Shown here: positions 43,783 through 51,262 of the stretch, one piece after another | How positions within the stretch are numbered: position 1 is the stretch's first letter | Layout: each line of letters starts with the position of its first letter | Assembly: GCA_046350295.1 (NCBI GenBank) | Contig: JAXMAR010000021.1 | Span: 1 to 64,000 of the forward strand | Reading direction: 5' to 3' | DNA: 64,000 bases | DNA from: JAXMAR01 sp046350295 | GTDB taxonomy: Bacteria > Planctomycetota > Planctomycetia > Gemmatales > Gemmataceae | The notes under the pieces: generated by a model | Database searches by the model: none | Told to the model about the DNA's origin: nothing | Seen by the model: only the letters and a program-made list of their open reading frames with translations | Translations under genes and position numbers: made by a program

Positions 43783-45045
43783 TCATCTCCGGCGCGACAC
43801 ATAGAGCAGCAGGGCGCCGTCTTCCTGAATGGCCGCGCCACGCGCTTCCGCACCGATGCCGTGACGTCCTTCCGCGGCACTAAGAGTATACCTTCCGGCC
43901 AGGCGCAGGCGCTGCAGCTCCCGATCGAACTCCTCGTGCGGCGTCCCCAGCGCCTTTCGCAAATCGACAAGACTGACGAAGTTCAACCCTCCGTCCCGCC
44001 GGTCCAGTTCCACAAAGGCCGCGTCAAAAGCGGGCGCGAACGCTCCGCTCTCGACCGGCGCGACCGACCCCGCTGTTGCTCGCTCGGTTGCCGCGACCTG
44101 CCGGCCGCAGACTGCGTCGTCCATCCGAAAGAAAAGTCGCTTCTTCTTGTGCAGAACGGACGCGATTCCCGCCGGCATGCGCCCCTCCGCGCCACGGCGC
44201 TCCAGCGCCGCCGCGAACTCCGCTTGCAAATCCCGGTTCGCCTTCTTCTTGAGCTCGGCCGCGCTATGGGCCTGACTCCCGGCCGAGCGCGAAAGGTCGA
44301 GCACGGTCCGGAACAGCAGATCGCTTTCGAGCAGCCGCTGGCGATCCGCCCGCAAGACAATGGGCGTCTCCGCGGTCGCCTTCAGCGCGAGCAGCGCCGT
44401 CTCACGGAACGCCGTCGTTGCCAGGACCTTCTTCCAGAGCGTTGCCGAGGCGTTCGCGTCGACCGCCTCCTGGAGCGCGCCGAGAGTCGTCGGATAGGAC
44501 TCCGCCCCGGCCTCCTGGCACGCCCGGTGGCACGCCCGGAGCCGTGCCAGGAGCGCATCCGCCAGCGTCTCTTCCGCCTTGCGCGGGATTGGCCAGACCG
44601 TCCAGTGCAGGAGACGCTTCCTGCCCTGAACGATCAGCCGAGCCTCGGGAAGGTCATTCGCCTCCAGCCGGCGCCGCAACGCTTCGCGCCATGCAGGCTG
44701 AAGAGGCGCGGGCAGCTTGGCGGCGAGCTTGTCGGGGTCGACGACGGGCTTGGCCGGCGTACACGTCCGTTGCAGCAGGAAGGTGAAGAGACGCGGACTG
44801 GCGACCAGAACGGAGGCGTCTTCCTGCAACGCGACCGGGCTCTCGAGGTTGCTCACCTGGGCCGCGACCGTCTGCTCGATAAACGCCTTCTTCTTGACGG
44901 CCTTTCGAATCAGGGCCTCGCTCGTGCCCGGACTGGCCCGTGCGGCAAGCTCCGCCAGAGAGAGGACCACCCCGGAGCCCCGGCTTTGCCGCAGGGCTTC
45001 GAGCATGCCTTTCGCCAGGACGAGCGCGTCATCTCTCTTGGGCAT
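43783..45045 (-). CDS. Uncharacterised partner of the AAA ATPase
   Basis: 420 residues, no membrane segments. An N-terminal helical region (LVLAKGMLEALRQSRGSGVV to IRKAVKKKAFIEQTVA) looks like a winged helix. The middle is a long helical domain (PAWREALRRRLEANDLPEARL, LLHWTVWPIPRKAEETLADAL), and the end is a second winged-helix-like segment (LNFVSLVDLRKALGTPHEEFD, LQRLRLAGRYTL). It may therefore bind nucleic acid. No catalytic motif was seen. Transcribed with the downstream ATPase (25-bp gap). I do not recognise the family. Confidence 0.72.
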   Translation of the reverse strand: MPKRDDALVLAKGMLEALRQSRGSGVVLSLAELAARASPGTSEALIRKAVKKKAFIEQTVAAQVSNLESPVALQEDASVLVASPRLFTFLLQRTCTPAKPVVDPDKLAAKLPAPLQPAWREALRRRLEANDLPEARLIVQGRKRLLHWTVWPIPRKAEETLADALLARLRACHRACQEAGAESYPTTLGALQEAVDANASATLWKKVLATTAFRETALLALKATAETPIVLRADRQRLLESDLLFRTVLDLSRSAGSQAHSAAELKKKANRDLQAEFAAALERRGAEGRMPAGIASVLHKKKRLFFRMDDAVCGRQVAATERATAGSVAPVESGAFAPAFDAAFVELDRRDGGLNFVSLVDLRKALGTPHEEFDRELQRLRLAGRYTLSAAEGRHGIGAEARGAAIQEDGALLLYVSRRR

Positions 45046-45250
45046 CGCGCGGCTCGGCGCCTATCGACATCGATGGGTCATGACCGTGCCTTATTCTACC
45101 GGACTTCGCGGCCGCGCCGGCGTCCGGTTGTCAATTTGACAGTCGGCTGTCAGTCTTGTCGCCCGCGCTTCGCTCCGGTGGGCCGTGGTCCGTTGCCGCA
45201 AATGCCGCTTTCCCTTCGGCTTTCTTTCCGCGCCGGGCGGCTGAATCCCT

Positions 45251-45267
45251 TCGGCACGCTCCTTGCT
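45251..45267 (+). promoter_or_regulatory. Sigma-54 (-24/-12) promoter of the hsp20 genes
   Basis: CGGCACG at 45252-45258, then CTCC, then TTGCT at 45263-45267. The invariant GG (45253-45254) and GC (45265-45266) are exactly 10 bases apart. This matches the sigma-54 consensus TGGCACG-N4-TTGCW except for the first base. Start of transcription is expected near 45278, 37 bases before the first Hsp20 start. An enhancer-binding activator would be required. Confidence 0.8.
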
Positions 45268-45314
45268 CTATTAATGCAACGCCACATCCGGCTCAAGCGA
45301 AGGAGGGAAAAACC

Positions 45315-45761
45315 ATGTTCTGGTCTCGTGTCAATCCGTTTGGAAACTCGGCCTGGAGCGCCTTGCAGCAGTTGAACAACGAGGTCAACCGGGCGTTCGG
45401 CCGCTGGGGCGACGGTCGCGCCTGGGGCGAAAGCGCCTTCCCGGCGCTCAATGTCTGGGAGGATGGGGATACGCTGGTCGCCGAGGCGGAGCTACCCGGC
45501 CTCGATCTCAAAGACATCGAAATCTTCATCACCGGCCAGAACCAGCTGACCCTGAAGGGGGAGCGCAAGGCGCCCGCGGCGGCCAAGAGCGCGGTCCACC
45601 GCCAGGAACGCGAGTTCGGCAAGTTCGTCCGCACCATCGCCCTGCCGTTCCCCGTCGACGACGCCAAGGTCGAGGCCCGCCTGGAGGACGGCGTCCTCAC
45701 GGTTCGTCTGCCCAAGCACGAAGCGGCCCGGCCACGCAAAATCAACATCAAGACGGCCTGA
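45315..45761 (+). CDS. Hsp20/alpha-crystallin small heat-shock protein 1
   Basis: 148 residues; AGGAGG at 45301 fixes the start at 45315. Holds unfolded proteins without ATP. The alpha-crystallin core begins PALNVWEDGDTLVAEAELPG, with LDLKDIEIFITGQNQLTLKGE and the C-terminal ARLEDGVLTVRLPKHE (GVLxxxxPK). N-terminal arm NPFGNSAWSALQQLNNEVN. An I-x-I-like C-terminal motif (INIKT) is present. First of two hsp20 genes, 50 bp apart, sharing the sigma-54 promoter. Confidence 0.96.
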   Translation: MFWSRVNPFGNSAWSALQQLNNEVNRAFGRWGDGRAWGESAFPALNVWEDGDTLVAEAELPGLDLKDIEIFITGQNQLTLKGERKAPAAAKSAVHRQEREFGKFVRTIALPFPVDDAKVEARLEDGVLTVRLPKHEAARPRKINIKTA

Positions 45762-45811
45762 CGAGGCCAACGGAACAGCCGACGATTCAAAACGAAGAAA
45801 GGAGAGATGCC

Positions 45812-46195
45812 ATGGAGAATACGGTCACGACGGCGAGCGGCGCCCAGGTCGCCGAGCAGACGCGCAACAACAGGTATTACACGCCGCGCGTCGATATCCT
45901 CGAGACGGACGGCGAGCTGCTTCTCTACGCCGAGATGCCGGGGGTGCGTCCCAACGACATCGACCTGAGGTATGAGCAGGGGGAGCTGATCTTGCAAGGC
46001 AAGACGACGCGCAGGCCGCACGCCGGCGCCCTCCTCTTCAACGAAAACGAGGCAGGGGACTATTACCGCGTCTTCCAGATCCACGAGACGATCGACGCCT
46101 CGCGCATCGAGGCCGAGGCGAAGAACGGTGTCCTGCTCGTACACCTGCCGAAGGCGCAGGAAGCCAAGCCGCGCCAGGTGGCGGTCAAAGGGTGA
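45812..46195 (+). CDS. Hsp20/alpha-crystallin small heat-shock protein 2
   Basis: 127 residues; AAGGAGAG upstream of 45812. Core YTPRVDILETDGELLLYAEM, VRPNDIDLRYEQGELILQGK and AEAKNGVLLVHLPKAQEAK. The pattern of two unequal Hsp20s (this one is shorter and acidic) suggests a hetero-oligomer. A strong bidirectional terminator follows at 46223. Confidence 0.95.
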   Translation: MENTVTTASGAQVAEQTRNNRYYTPRVDILETDGELLLYAEMPGVRPNDIDLRYEQGELILQGKTTRRPHAGALLFNENEAGDYYRVFQIHETIDASRIEAEAKNGVLLVHLPKAQEAKPRQVAVKG

Positions 46196-46222
46196 CGCCG
46201 CGGAGTCGCCACACCACAAAGA

Positions 46223-46260
46223 AACAAGGGTGTCCGACCCGCCGGTCGGACACCCTTGTT
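46223..46260. terminator. Bidirectional rho-independent terminator
   Basis: Perfect 16-bp stem (46223-46238 with 46245-46260) and a 6-base loop, flanked by A-rich and T-containing ends, exactly between the convergent hsp20 and DUF1573 genes. Confidence 0.92.
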
Positions 46261-46276
46261 CCATGGATAGCCGTTG

Positions 46277-47254
46277 TCAGGGCACGATCTGGGCCTGGGC
46301 GTTGAACTGGATGTCGCCGCTCTTCAGGTCCGTCTGGATGCGGATCACCCGGTTCAGCTCGCCCGGCTCAGCGGCGAGCAGCGTCAACGTCAGCGTGTGG
46401 ACGTTGTTGCTCTCGGTCTTCTCCTCGCGGACGCGGACCTTGTCGTCCGTGCCGCTGATGTTGAGGATGCGGAACGCCTTGACGCCGCGCAGGACGACGA
46501 TGCGGTCCGTCTCGGCCCCCGCCTTCACTTTCCCCAGCGCCACGGTGTTGGGCAGCGTGGCCGCGGAACCCTCGACCTCGACCGTCGCCGGCACGCGCAG
46601 CCGCGGCACGGCGGGGTTGTTGGTCTTGATCCACAGGTCGGTGAACCATTTGCCGGCGGGGGTGTCGGCCCGGAGCTTGCCGTTGATCTTGTACACCACC
46701 TCGCCGCCGTCGCGCTTCACCTCCTCGAGGCTGGGCACGACATAATTGCTCTCCGACTTGATCTCGGTGATCTGCGTGGTCGGCATGCCGTAGAAGGTCA
46801 CGGTCATGCTGGTGGTCGCTTCCTTCCCACGTTTCACCTGGCCGAAGTTGAGGGAATCAGGGGAGAAGCCCAGGTCGTCCCGGCTGGTGGCCCGGACCTT
46901 GAGCTGGATCTCCTCGAAGCGGGGCTGGCTGAAGCTGACGTAGACCGTGATCTCCTTGAACCCCTCGAACAGCCCGGAGTTCATGGTGGCGATCACCGAC
47001 GTCTCCTGGCCGGGGGCCAGGGTCGACGCCAGGGCGCGGGCGGAGGAGCAGCGATTGCAGGAGACGCGCACGCCGCTGATGACAACGGTGTTGCTCGTGT
47101 TGTTCACTACCCGGAACGGGTAGGTGAGGACCTGGCCGCGCGGCACCACGCCGAAGTCGCGGGAGGTTTCCTCGAACAGGCCGTCGGCCCATGAGGGAGG
47201 GGCGGTCACGGCGAAGAGCAAGAGGGCGGAGCTGACCACACTGAACCGGAACAT
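46277..47254 (-). CDS. Exported DUF1573 protein
   Basis: 325 residues, signal peptide MFRFSVVSSALLLFAVTAPP. DUF1573 is an Ig-like beta-sandwich; hallmark RDFGVVPRGQVLTYPFRVVNNTS with the C-x-x-C in ISGVRVSCNRCSS. A second related sandwich follows (SLNFGQVKRGKEATTSMTV) and probably a third near the C-terminus. Monocistronic. Function unknown; widespread in planctomycetes and Bacteroidetes. Confidence 0.88.
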   Translation of the reverse strand: MFRFSVVSSALLLFAVTAPPSWADGLFEETSRDFGVVPRGQVLTYPFRVVNNTSNTVVISGVRVSCNRCSSARALASTLAPGQETSVIATMNSGLFEGFKEITVYVSFSQPRFEEIQLKVRATSRDDLGFSPDSLNFGQVKRGKEATTSMTVTFYGMPTTQITEIKSESNYVVPSLEEVKRDGGEVVYKINGKLRADTPAGKWFTDLWIKTNNPAVPRLRVPATVEVEGSAATLPNTVALGKVKAGAETDRIVVLRGVKAFRILNISGTDDKVRVREEKTESNNVHTLTLTLLAAEPGELNRVIRIQTDLKSGDIQFNAQAQIVP

Positions 47255-47940
47255 CGTGTTGATCCCACTTGACGAGCGTGCCGGACAGAAAAAGCGAAGG
47301 TGCTGAGCGAGGGAGCCCGGCAGCGTTCTCTAAAGTAATGACCCACCTGGAAAGCTAGGTCAAATAACCAACCAACGTTTCCGAAGACATCTTCATAGGT
47401 CGACGCTGACAGCGCAGGCATCGAACTAATTTTCGCTAAGTCTCCTATTCTTTTCGTCTCTTGAACGCGAACGAGTGGTAGCCTCTGGGTCATTTACCGC
47501 TCTTGCCCAGGCCGCAAGAACCTACCCCCGCCGCTGTTAATCTCGGCAGGCTGAGCAAGAGGAATGAAGCTCGACGCCGGCTCGGCACGCGAGCTCCCGT
47601 CCCCGCTCTCCTGACCTTCTTACCCCACAAGACCGCGGACAGGCGCCGACCAGGCGAACAGGGCATTCTGCGTCAAGTCGAGCTAGGCGAGGATGTAGGG
47701 GCCTGCTTGTCGACAAGGCGCTCGCGGCGCACGATGATTGTGGCTTCTCTGCGTCCTGCGCTCGAAGGCGTCATCGTAAGTGGCGTAACTCGCCAGTACT
47801 GGAGGTTTCGGCAAGGCACGGTCAGCAGAGCGCGGCTCGCTCCAGCCGAAGTTTGGTTCGGTTTTCGTTGACGATCAAGCCGCGGCCGTGTACACTTGTT
47901 GACTGATTGCTTTCCTTTCGAGGAGGTGCGAAAAAAAGCA
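47255..47940. other. Left flank of the restriction-modification cassette
   Basis: 686 bp without a supported gene. It contains an AT-rich stretch near 47330-47500 with a 9-bp inverted pair AATGACCCA (47338-47346) / TGGGTCATT (47486-47494), the left copy of a 150-bp direct repeat (47521-47670), and then ~270 bp of lower-GC DNA with no clear coding frame leading to the nuclease gene. Confidence 0.5.
47521..47670. repeat. Left 150-bp direct repeat (R1) flanking the R-M cassette
   Basis: Begins CCTACCCCCGCCGCTGTTAA and ends CAGGGCATT. It matches 49512-49660 over its full length with only a few substitutions and one indel. The second copy lies immediately beyond a truncated copy of the DUF1501 5' end, so R1 and R2 belong to a larger tandem duplication. 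Confidence 0.9.
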
Positions 47941-48723
47941 ATGGCCGCCCGCTCCGAGGGTATTTCAGCCTACGTGCCGCGGGACATTCAGGACAAGTTC
48001 GAGGTCCTGAACTACCGCAACGCTGCCCAAATCCTTTTCACGGCGGCGCCCCAGGAGTTTGAAGGCCTTCTTGGAGCTCTACGCGCCTTCTCCCTAACTA
48101 TTGCCGAAATCCGCAAGCGGGGTGGAAACGAGTCGGACATCCCCAAGAAGTTCTCCGCGATCCTGCGCCCGTTAGGCTGGCAGGAAATGCGGATCAAAGG
48201 GGATCTGATCATCACGAAGATCACCGGGCGGCTAAAGAAGAAACGCGATCAGGAGGAAGAAGAGGACTTGATCGAGGAATTGGACACAAAGGAACTTGCG
48301 AAATCAGGGTTGGCTCCCGAGAAACTACGAAAAAAGAACTTCTTGGACGGGCACAAAATCGACTTCGTGAAAGGCCGTGTGGCGTTCGACGTGGAGTGGA
48401 ACAGCAAGGACCAAACCTTTGATAGGGACCTCTACGCCTTTCGCGCCTTCTACGATTGCGACTTGATTGACGTGGCCGTCATTGTAACTCGTAGCGCGGA
48501 CCTAAACGCGGTTTTCGAGGAACTTGGTCCCGAGCTCGACGCGAAAGGGAAACCCCGCATCGACCCGAAGACCAGGCGTCCCAAGCTGCTGAAGACGAAA
48601 TACGGCGCTAGCACAACCTGGATGGGGAAGCTTGTCTACCGCCTCGAGGCGGGTCGACAAGGCGGCTGTCCGGTACTCGCCCTCGGAATTAAGCGTCAAC
48701 TCATCACGGATTGGGAGGATTGA
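47941..48723 (+). CDS. Type II restriction endonuclease, BglII/BstYI family
   Basis: 260 residues from ATG at 47941 (AGGAGG at 47921-47926, spacing rather long). PD-(D/E)xK-type site: Asp141 in HKIDFVKGRVAFDVEWNSKD, with E152-W-N-S-K156 as the E-x-K-like part. The C-terminal KYGASTTWMGKLVYRLEAG, then RQGGCPVLALGIK, is the family's hallmark. It should cut a GATC-centred palindrome (BglII AGATCT, BstYI RGATCY), but specificity cannot be read directly. GC content is visibly lower than in the surroundings. The methylase starts 3 bp after its stop. An upstream in-frame TTG at 47896 would add 15 residues. Confidence 0.88.
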   Translation: MAARSEGISAYVPRDIQDKFEVLNYRNAAQILFTAAPQEFEGLLGALRAFSLTIAEIRKRGGNESDIPKKFSAILRPLGWQEMRIKGDLIITKITGRLKKKRDQEEEEDLIEELDTKELAKSGLAPEKLRKKNFLDGHKIDFVKGRVAFDVEWNSKDQTFDRDLYAFRAFYDCDLIDVAVIVTRSADLNAVFEELGPELDAKGKPRIDPKTRRPKLLKTKYGASTTWMGKLVYRLEAGRQGGCPVLALGIKRQLITDWED

Positions 48724-48726
48724 ACG

Positions 48727-49386
48727 GTGACGATGCCGAAGTTAACCGCGCGGGATCTTCTAGACCAGAACAAGGGTCGAAGATTTGGGACAATACTCGC
48801 GGATCCTCCGTGGCAGTTTCAAAACCGTACGGGCAAGATGGCCCCGGAGCACAAGCGTTTGTCGCGATACCAAACGATGTCCCTTGAGGAGATAATGGGC
48901 CTTCCCGTGGCGCAGCTCGCATCTACGCCGGCCCACCTTTACCTTTGGGTGCCCAACGCACTGCTTCTTCAAGGTCTTCAAGTTCTAGACGCTTGGGGCT
49001 TTGGGTACAAAACGAACATCGTTTGGCACAAGATTCGGAAAGACGGGGGGCCGGACGGTCGAGGGGTCGGCTTCTACTTTCGGAACGTTACGGAGCTCAT
49101 TCTCTTCGGAGTGCGCGGAAAGAATGCGCGCACCCTTCCGCCAGGTCGTCGTCAGGTCAACATCATAAGAAGTCTTAAGCGCGAGCATTCGCGCAAGCCG
49201 GACGAACTCTACGAAATCATCGAAGCCTGCAGCCGGGGGCCACGTCTCGAACTGTTTGCGCGAGGGACTCGCCCAGGCTGGTCTGTTTGGGGGAATCAAG
49301 CGTCCGACGACTATGAGCCTACCTGGGCCACCTACGCCAACCACTCACGCAAGGAGACTTGCTCTCCGCTGTTTGCTTCCGAGTGA
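48727..49386 (+). CDS. MT-A70 family adenine-N6 DNA methyltransferase
   Basis: 219 residues. GTG at 48727 is favoured (GGGAGG about 8 bases upstream); ATG at 48733 is possible. D-P-P-W at residues 26-29 is the catalytic motif, and HLYLWVPNALLLQGL, YKTNIVWHKIRK and PDELYEIIEACSRGPRLELFARGT fit the family. It protects host DNA from the partner nuclease by m6A. The pair forms a compact type II R-M system transcribed in one direction, with lower GC than its neighbours. Confidence 0.9.
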   Translation: MTMPKLTARDLLDQNKGRRFGTILADPPWQFQNRTGKMAPEHKRLSRYQTMSLEEIMGLPVAQLASTPAHLYLWVPNALLLQGLQVLDAWGFGYKTNIVWHKIRKDGGPDGRGVGFYFRNVTELILFGVRGKNARTLPPGRRQVNIIRSLKREHSRKPDELYEIIEACSRGPRLELFARGTRPGWSVWGNQASDDYEPTWATYANHSRKETCSPLFASE

Positions 49387-49723
49387 ATCGCCTTGCTGAC
49401 ACAAGCCTTTTTTATTGCCGCAACCCCTCCCGTCCGCTAAAGTTGAAAGTCGTCACATGGCATCGGGGGGCATCGCATGCTGACCATCCTCGGCTCGCCC
49501 TGGCGAACCGGCCTACCCCCGCCGCTGTTAATCTCGGCAGGCTGAGCAAGAGGAATGAGCTCGACGCCGGCTCGGCACGCCAGCTCCCACCCCCGCTCTC
49601 CTGACCTTCATACCCCACAAGACCGCGGACAGGCGCCGACCAGGCGAACAGGGCATTTTGGTTGCTCCAACGCCCGGCCCGCGGTAGATTTGAATCGTCG
49701 CTCACGAGTCTCGGGGGCATCGC
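49387..49723. other. Right flank of the R-M cassette: duplicated DUF1501 start plus repeat R2
   Basis: 337 bp. At 49413-49511 there is a diverged copy of the sequence that precedes and begins the DUF1501 gene; the last ~45 bases match 49711-49760 almost exactly, including the ATG at 49477 and the first 12 codons. R2 (49512-49660) then interrupts it. After R2 comes the true leader of the DUF1501 gene. The truncated start cannot encode a functional protein. Confidence 0.8.
49512..49660. repeat. Right 149-bp direct repeat (R2) flanking the R-M cassette
   Basis: Second copy of the repeat at 47521-47670. It joins directly to the truncated DUF1501 start at 49511, which marks the junction of a tandem duplication. 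Confidence 0.9.
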
Positions 49724-51175
49724 ATGCTGACCATCCTCGGCTCGCCCTGGCGAACCGGCCAAGGCGTCACCCGCCGCGCCGCGCTCCAGGCCGGCGCCCT
49801 TTCTCTTCTCGGCGGGCTCAACTTGCCGCGCTTGCTCGAAGCGCGCGAAGCCCGTCCTTCCGGCCGAACCCCGCGGGCTCGCAGCGTCATCCTGCTTTAC
49901 CTCCTCGGCGGCGCCCCCACCCAGGACATGGTCGACCTCAAGCCCGACGCTCCTTCCGGCGTCCGCAGCGAGTTCCGCCCCATCGCCACCCGCGTCCCCG
50001 GCATGCACGTCTGCGAGCACCTGCCGCGCATGGCGCGCTGGACCGACAAGATCGCCGTCGTCCGCTCCCTGAACCACCAGGCCGGCTGCCACAACACGCT
50101 CCCCGGCTACACGGGACGCGATGGCGTCCTACCCGACATCGTCTCGACACGCGATACCTATCCGCCGAGCATGGGCTCCGTCTGCGAATGGCTGCGCGTG
50201 CAAGACGGAGGCGCCCGCGCCCGCCGCGAGTTGCCCGATTACGTCTACATGCCCTGCTACCTCGGCTGGGGCCAGGCCATCCATCGCCCCGGCCCCTACG
50301 GCGGCTTCCTCGGCAAACGCTTCGATCCGCTCTACACCGAAGTCACCCCCTTCCGCGACCCCGCCCTGCCCGCCCCCGCCGCCGGCCGACCCGCCCCCGT
50401 TCTCGGCATGCCGCGCCTGCCCGACAGCACCCTCGCCGACGGCGTGACCATGGACCGTCTCTCCTCACGCCGTACGCTTGTTCACCAGATCGAGGACCAG
50501 ATGCGCGGCCTGGAAAGGCAGACCACGCTCGACCAGTTCGGCCGCACGCAACAACGCGCGTACAACATCCTCACCTCGAGCGAGGTGCGGGCCGCGTTCG
50601 ACCTGGAAAGAGAAGACCCTCGCCTGCGCGACCACTATGGCCGCACGCTCTTCGGCAACTGCAGCCTGATCGCGCGGCGACTGGTCGAGGCGGGCGTCCG
50701 CTTCGTCAACGTCACCTGGGACCTCTTCTGGGACCGCGTGCCGATCAACTACGATAGCTGGGACACGCACACGCGCAACTTCCCCATCCTCCAGGAAGTC
50801 AACCTGCCCGAGTTCGACCGCGTTTACGACGCGCTCCTCTCCGACCTCCAGGCGCGCGGCCTGCTCGACGAGACGCTCGTCGTCGTCATGAGCGAGATGG
50901 GCCGCACGCCGCGCATCAACGGCAACGGCGGCCGCGACCACTGGACCCACTGCTTCGGCGCCTTCTTCGCCGGCGGCGGCATCCGCGGCGGCACGCTCGT
51001 CGGCGAATCCGACGCCCAGGCCGCCTACGTCAAGGACCGCCCCATCAGCCCCGCCGACATCTGCTGCACCATCTACGAACTCCTCGGCATCGACCCCGAC
51101 CTCATGGTCCCCGACCGCAGCGCCCGGCCGGTGAGCATCGGGCACGGCGGCTCCGTGATCCGCGAGATGATCTGA
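49724..51175 (+). CDS. DUF1501 family exported protein
   Basis: 483 residues, with a Tat-like leader TRRAALQAGALSLLGGLNLP. Motifs: LYLLGGAPTQDMVDLKPDAP, GMHVCEHLPRMARW, NHQAGCHNTLPGYTG, WDTHTRNFPILQEVNLPEFD, VMSEMGRTPRINGNGGRDHW and CTIYELLGIDPDLMVPD. Its first 12 codons are duplicated at 49477-49511 by the event that accompanied insertion of the upstream R-M cassette; the full gene remains intact. No DUF1549 partner nearby. Confidence 0.92.
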   Translation: MLTILGSPWRTGQGVTRRAALQAGALSLLGGLNLPRLLEAREARPSGRTPRARSVILLYLLGGAPTQDMVDLKPDAPSGVRSEFRPIATRVPGMHVCEHLPRMARWTDKIAVVRSLNHQAGCHNTLPGYTGRDGVLPDIVSTRDTYPPSMGSVCEWLRVQDGGARARRELPDYVYMPCYLGWGQAIHRPGPYGGFLGKRFDPLYTEVTPFRDPALPAPAAGRPAPVLGMPRLPDSTLADGVTMDRLSSRRTLVHQIEDQMRGLERQTTLDQFGRTQQRAYNILTSSEVRAAFDLEREDPRLRDHYGRTLFGNCSLIARRLVEAGVRFVNVTWDLFWDRVPINYDSWDTHTRNFPILQEVNLPEFDRVYDALLSDLQARGLLDETLVVVMSEMGRTPRINGNGGRDHWTHCFGAFFAGGGIRGGTLVGESDAQAAYVKDRPISPADICCTIYELLGIDPDLMVPDRSARPVSIGHGGSVIREMI

Positions 51176-51262
51176 CGTCCGTTCCGCGACCGTGTCGCCT
51201 CCGCAAGAAACCTGTCCCTCAGCCAAAGCGCTGTCGAAGGCGCCGCACTCCACATCATTGCC

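Noticed and set aside
49477..49511. Start of a second DUF1501 gene
   Set aside because: Only the first 12 codons are present before repeat R2 interrupts; it is a duplicated fragment and not a gene.
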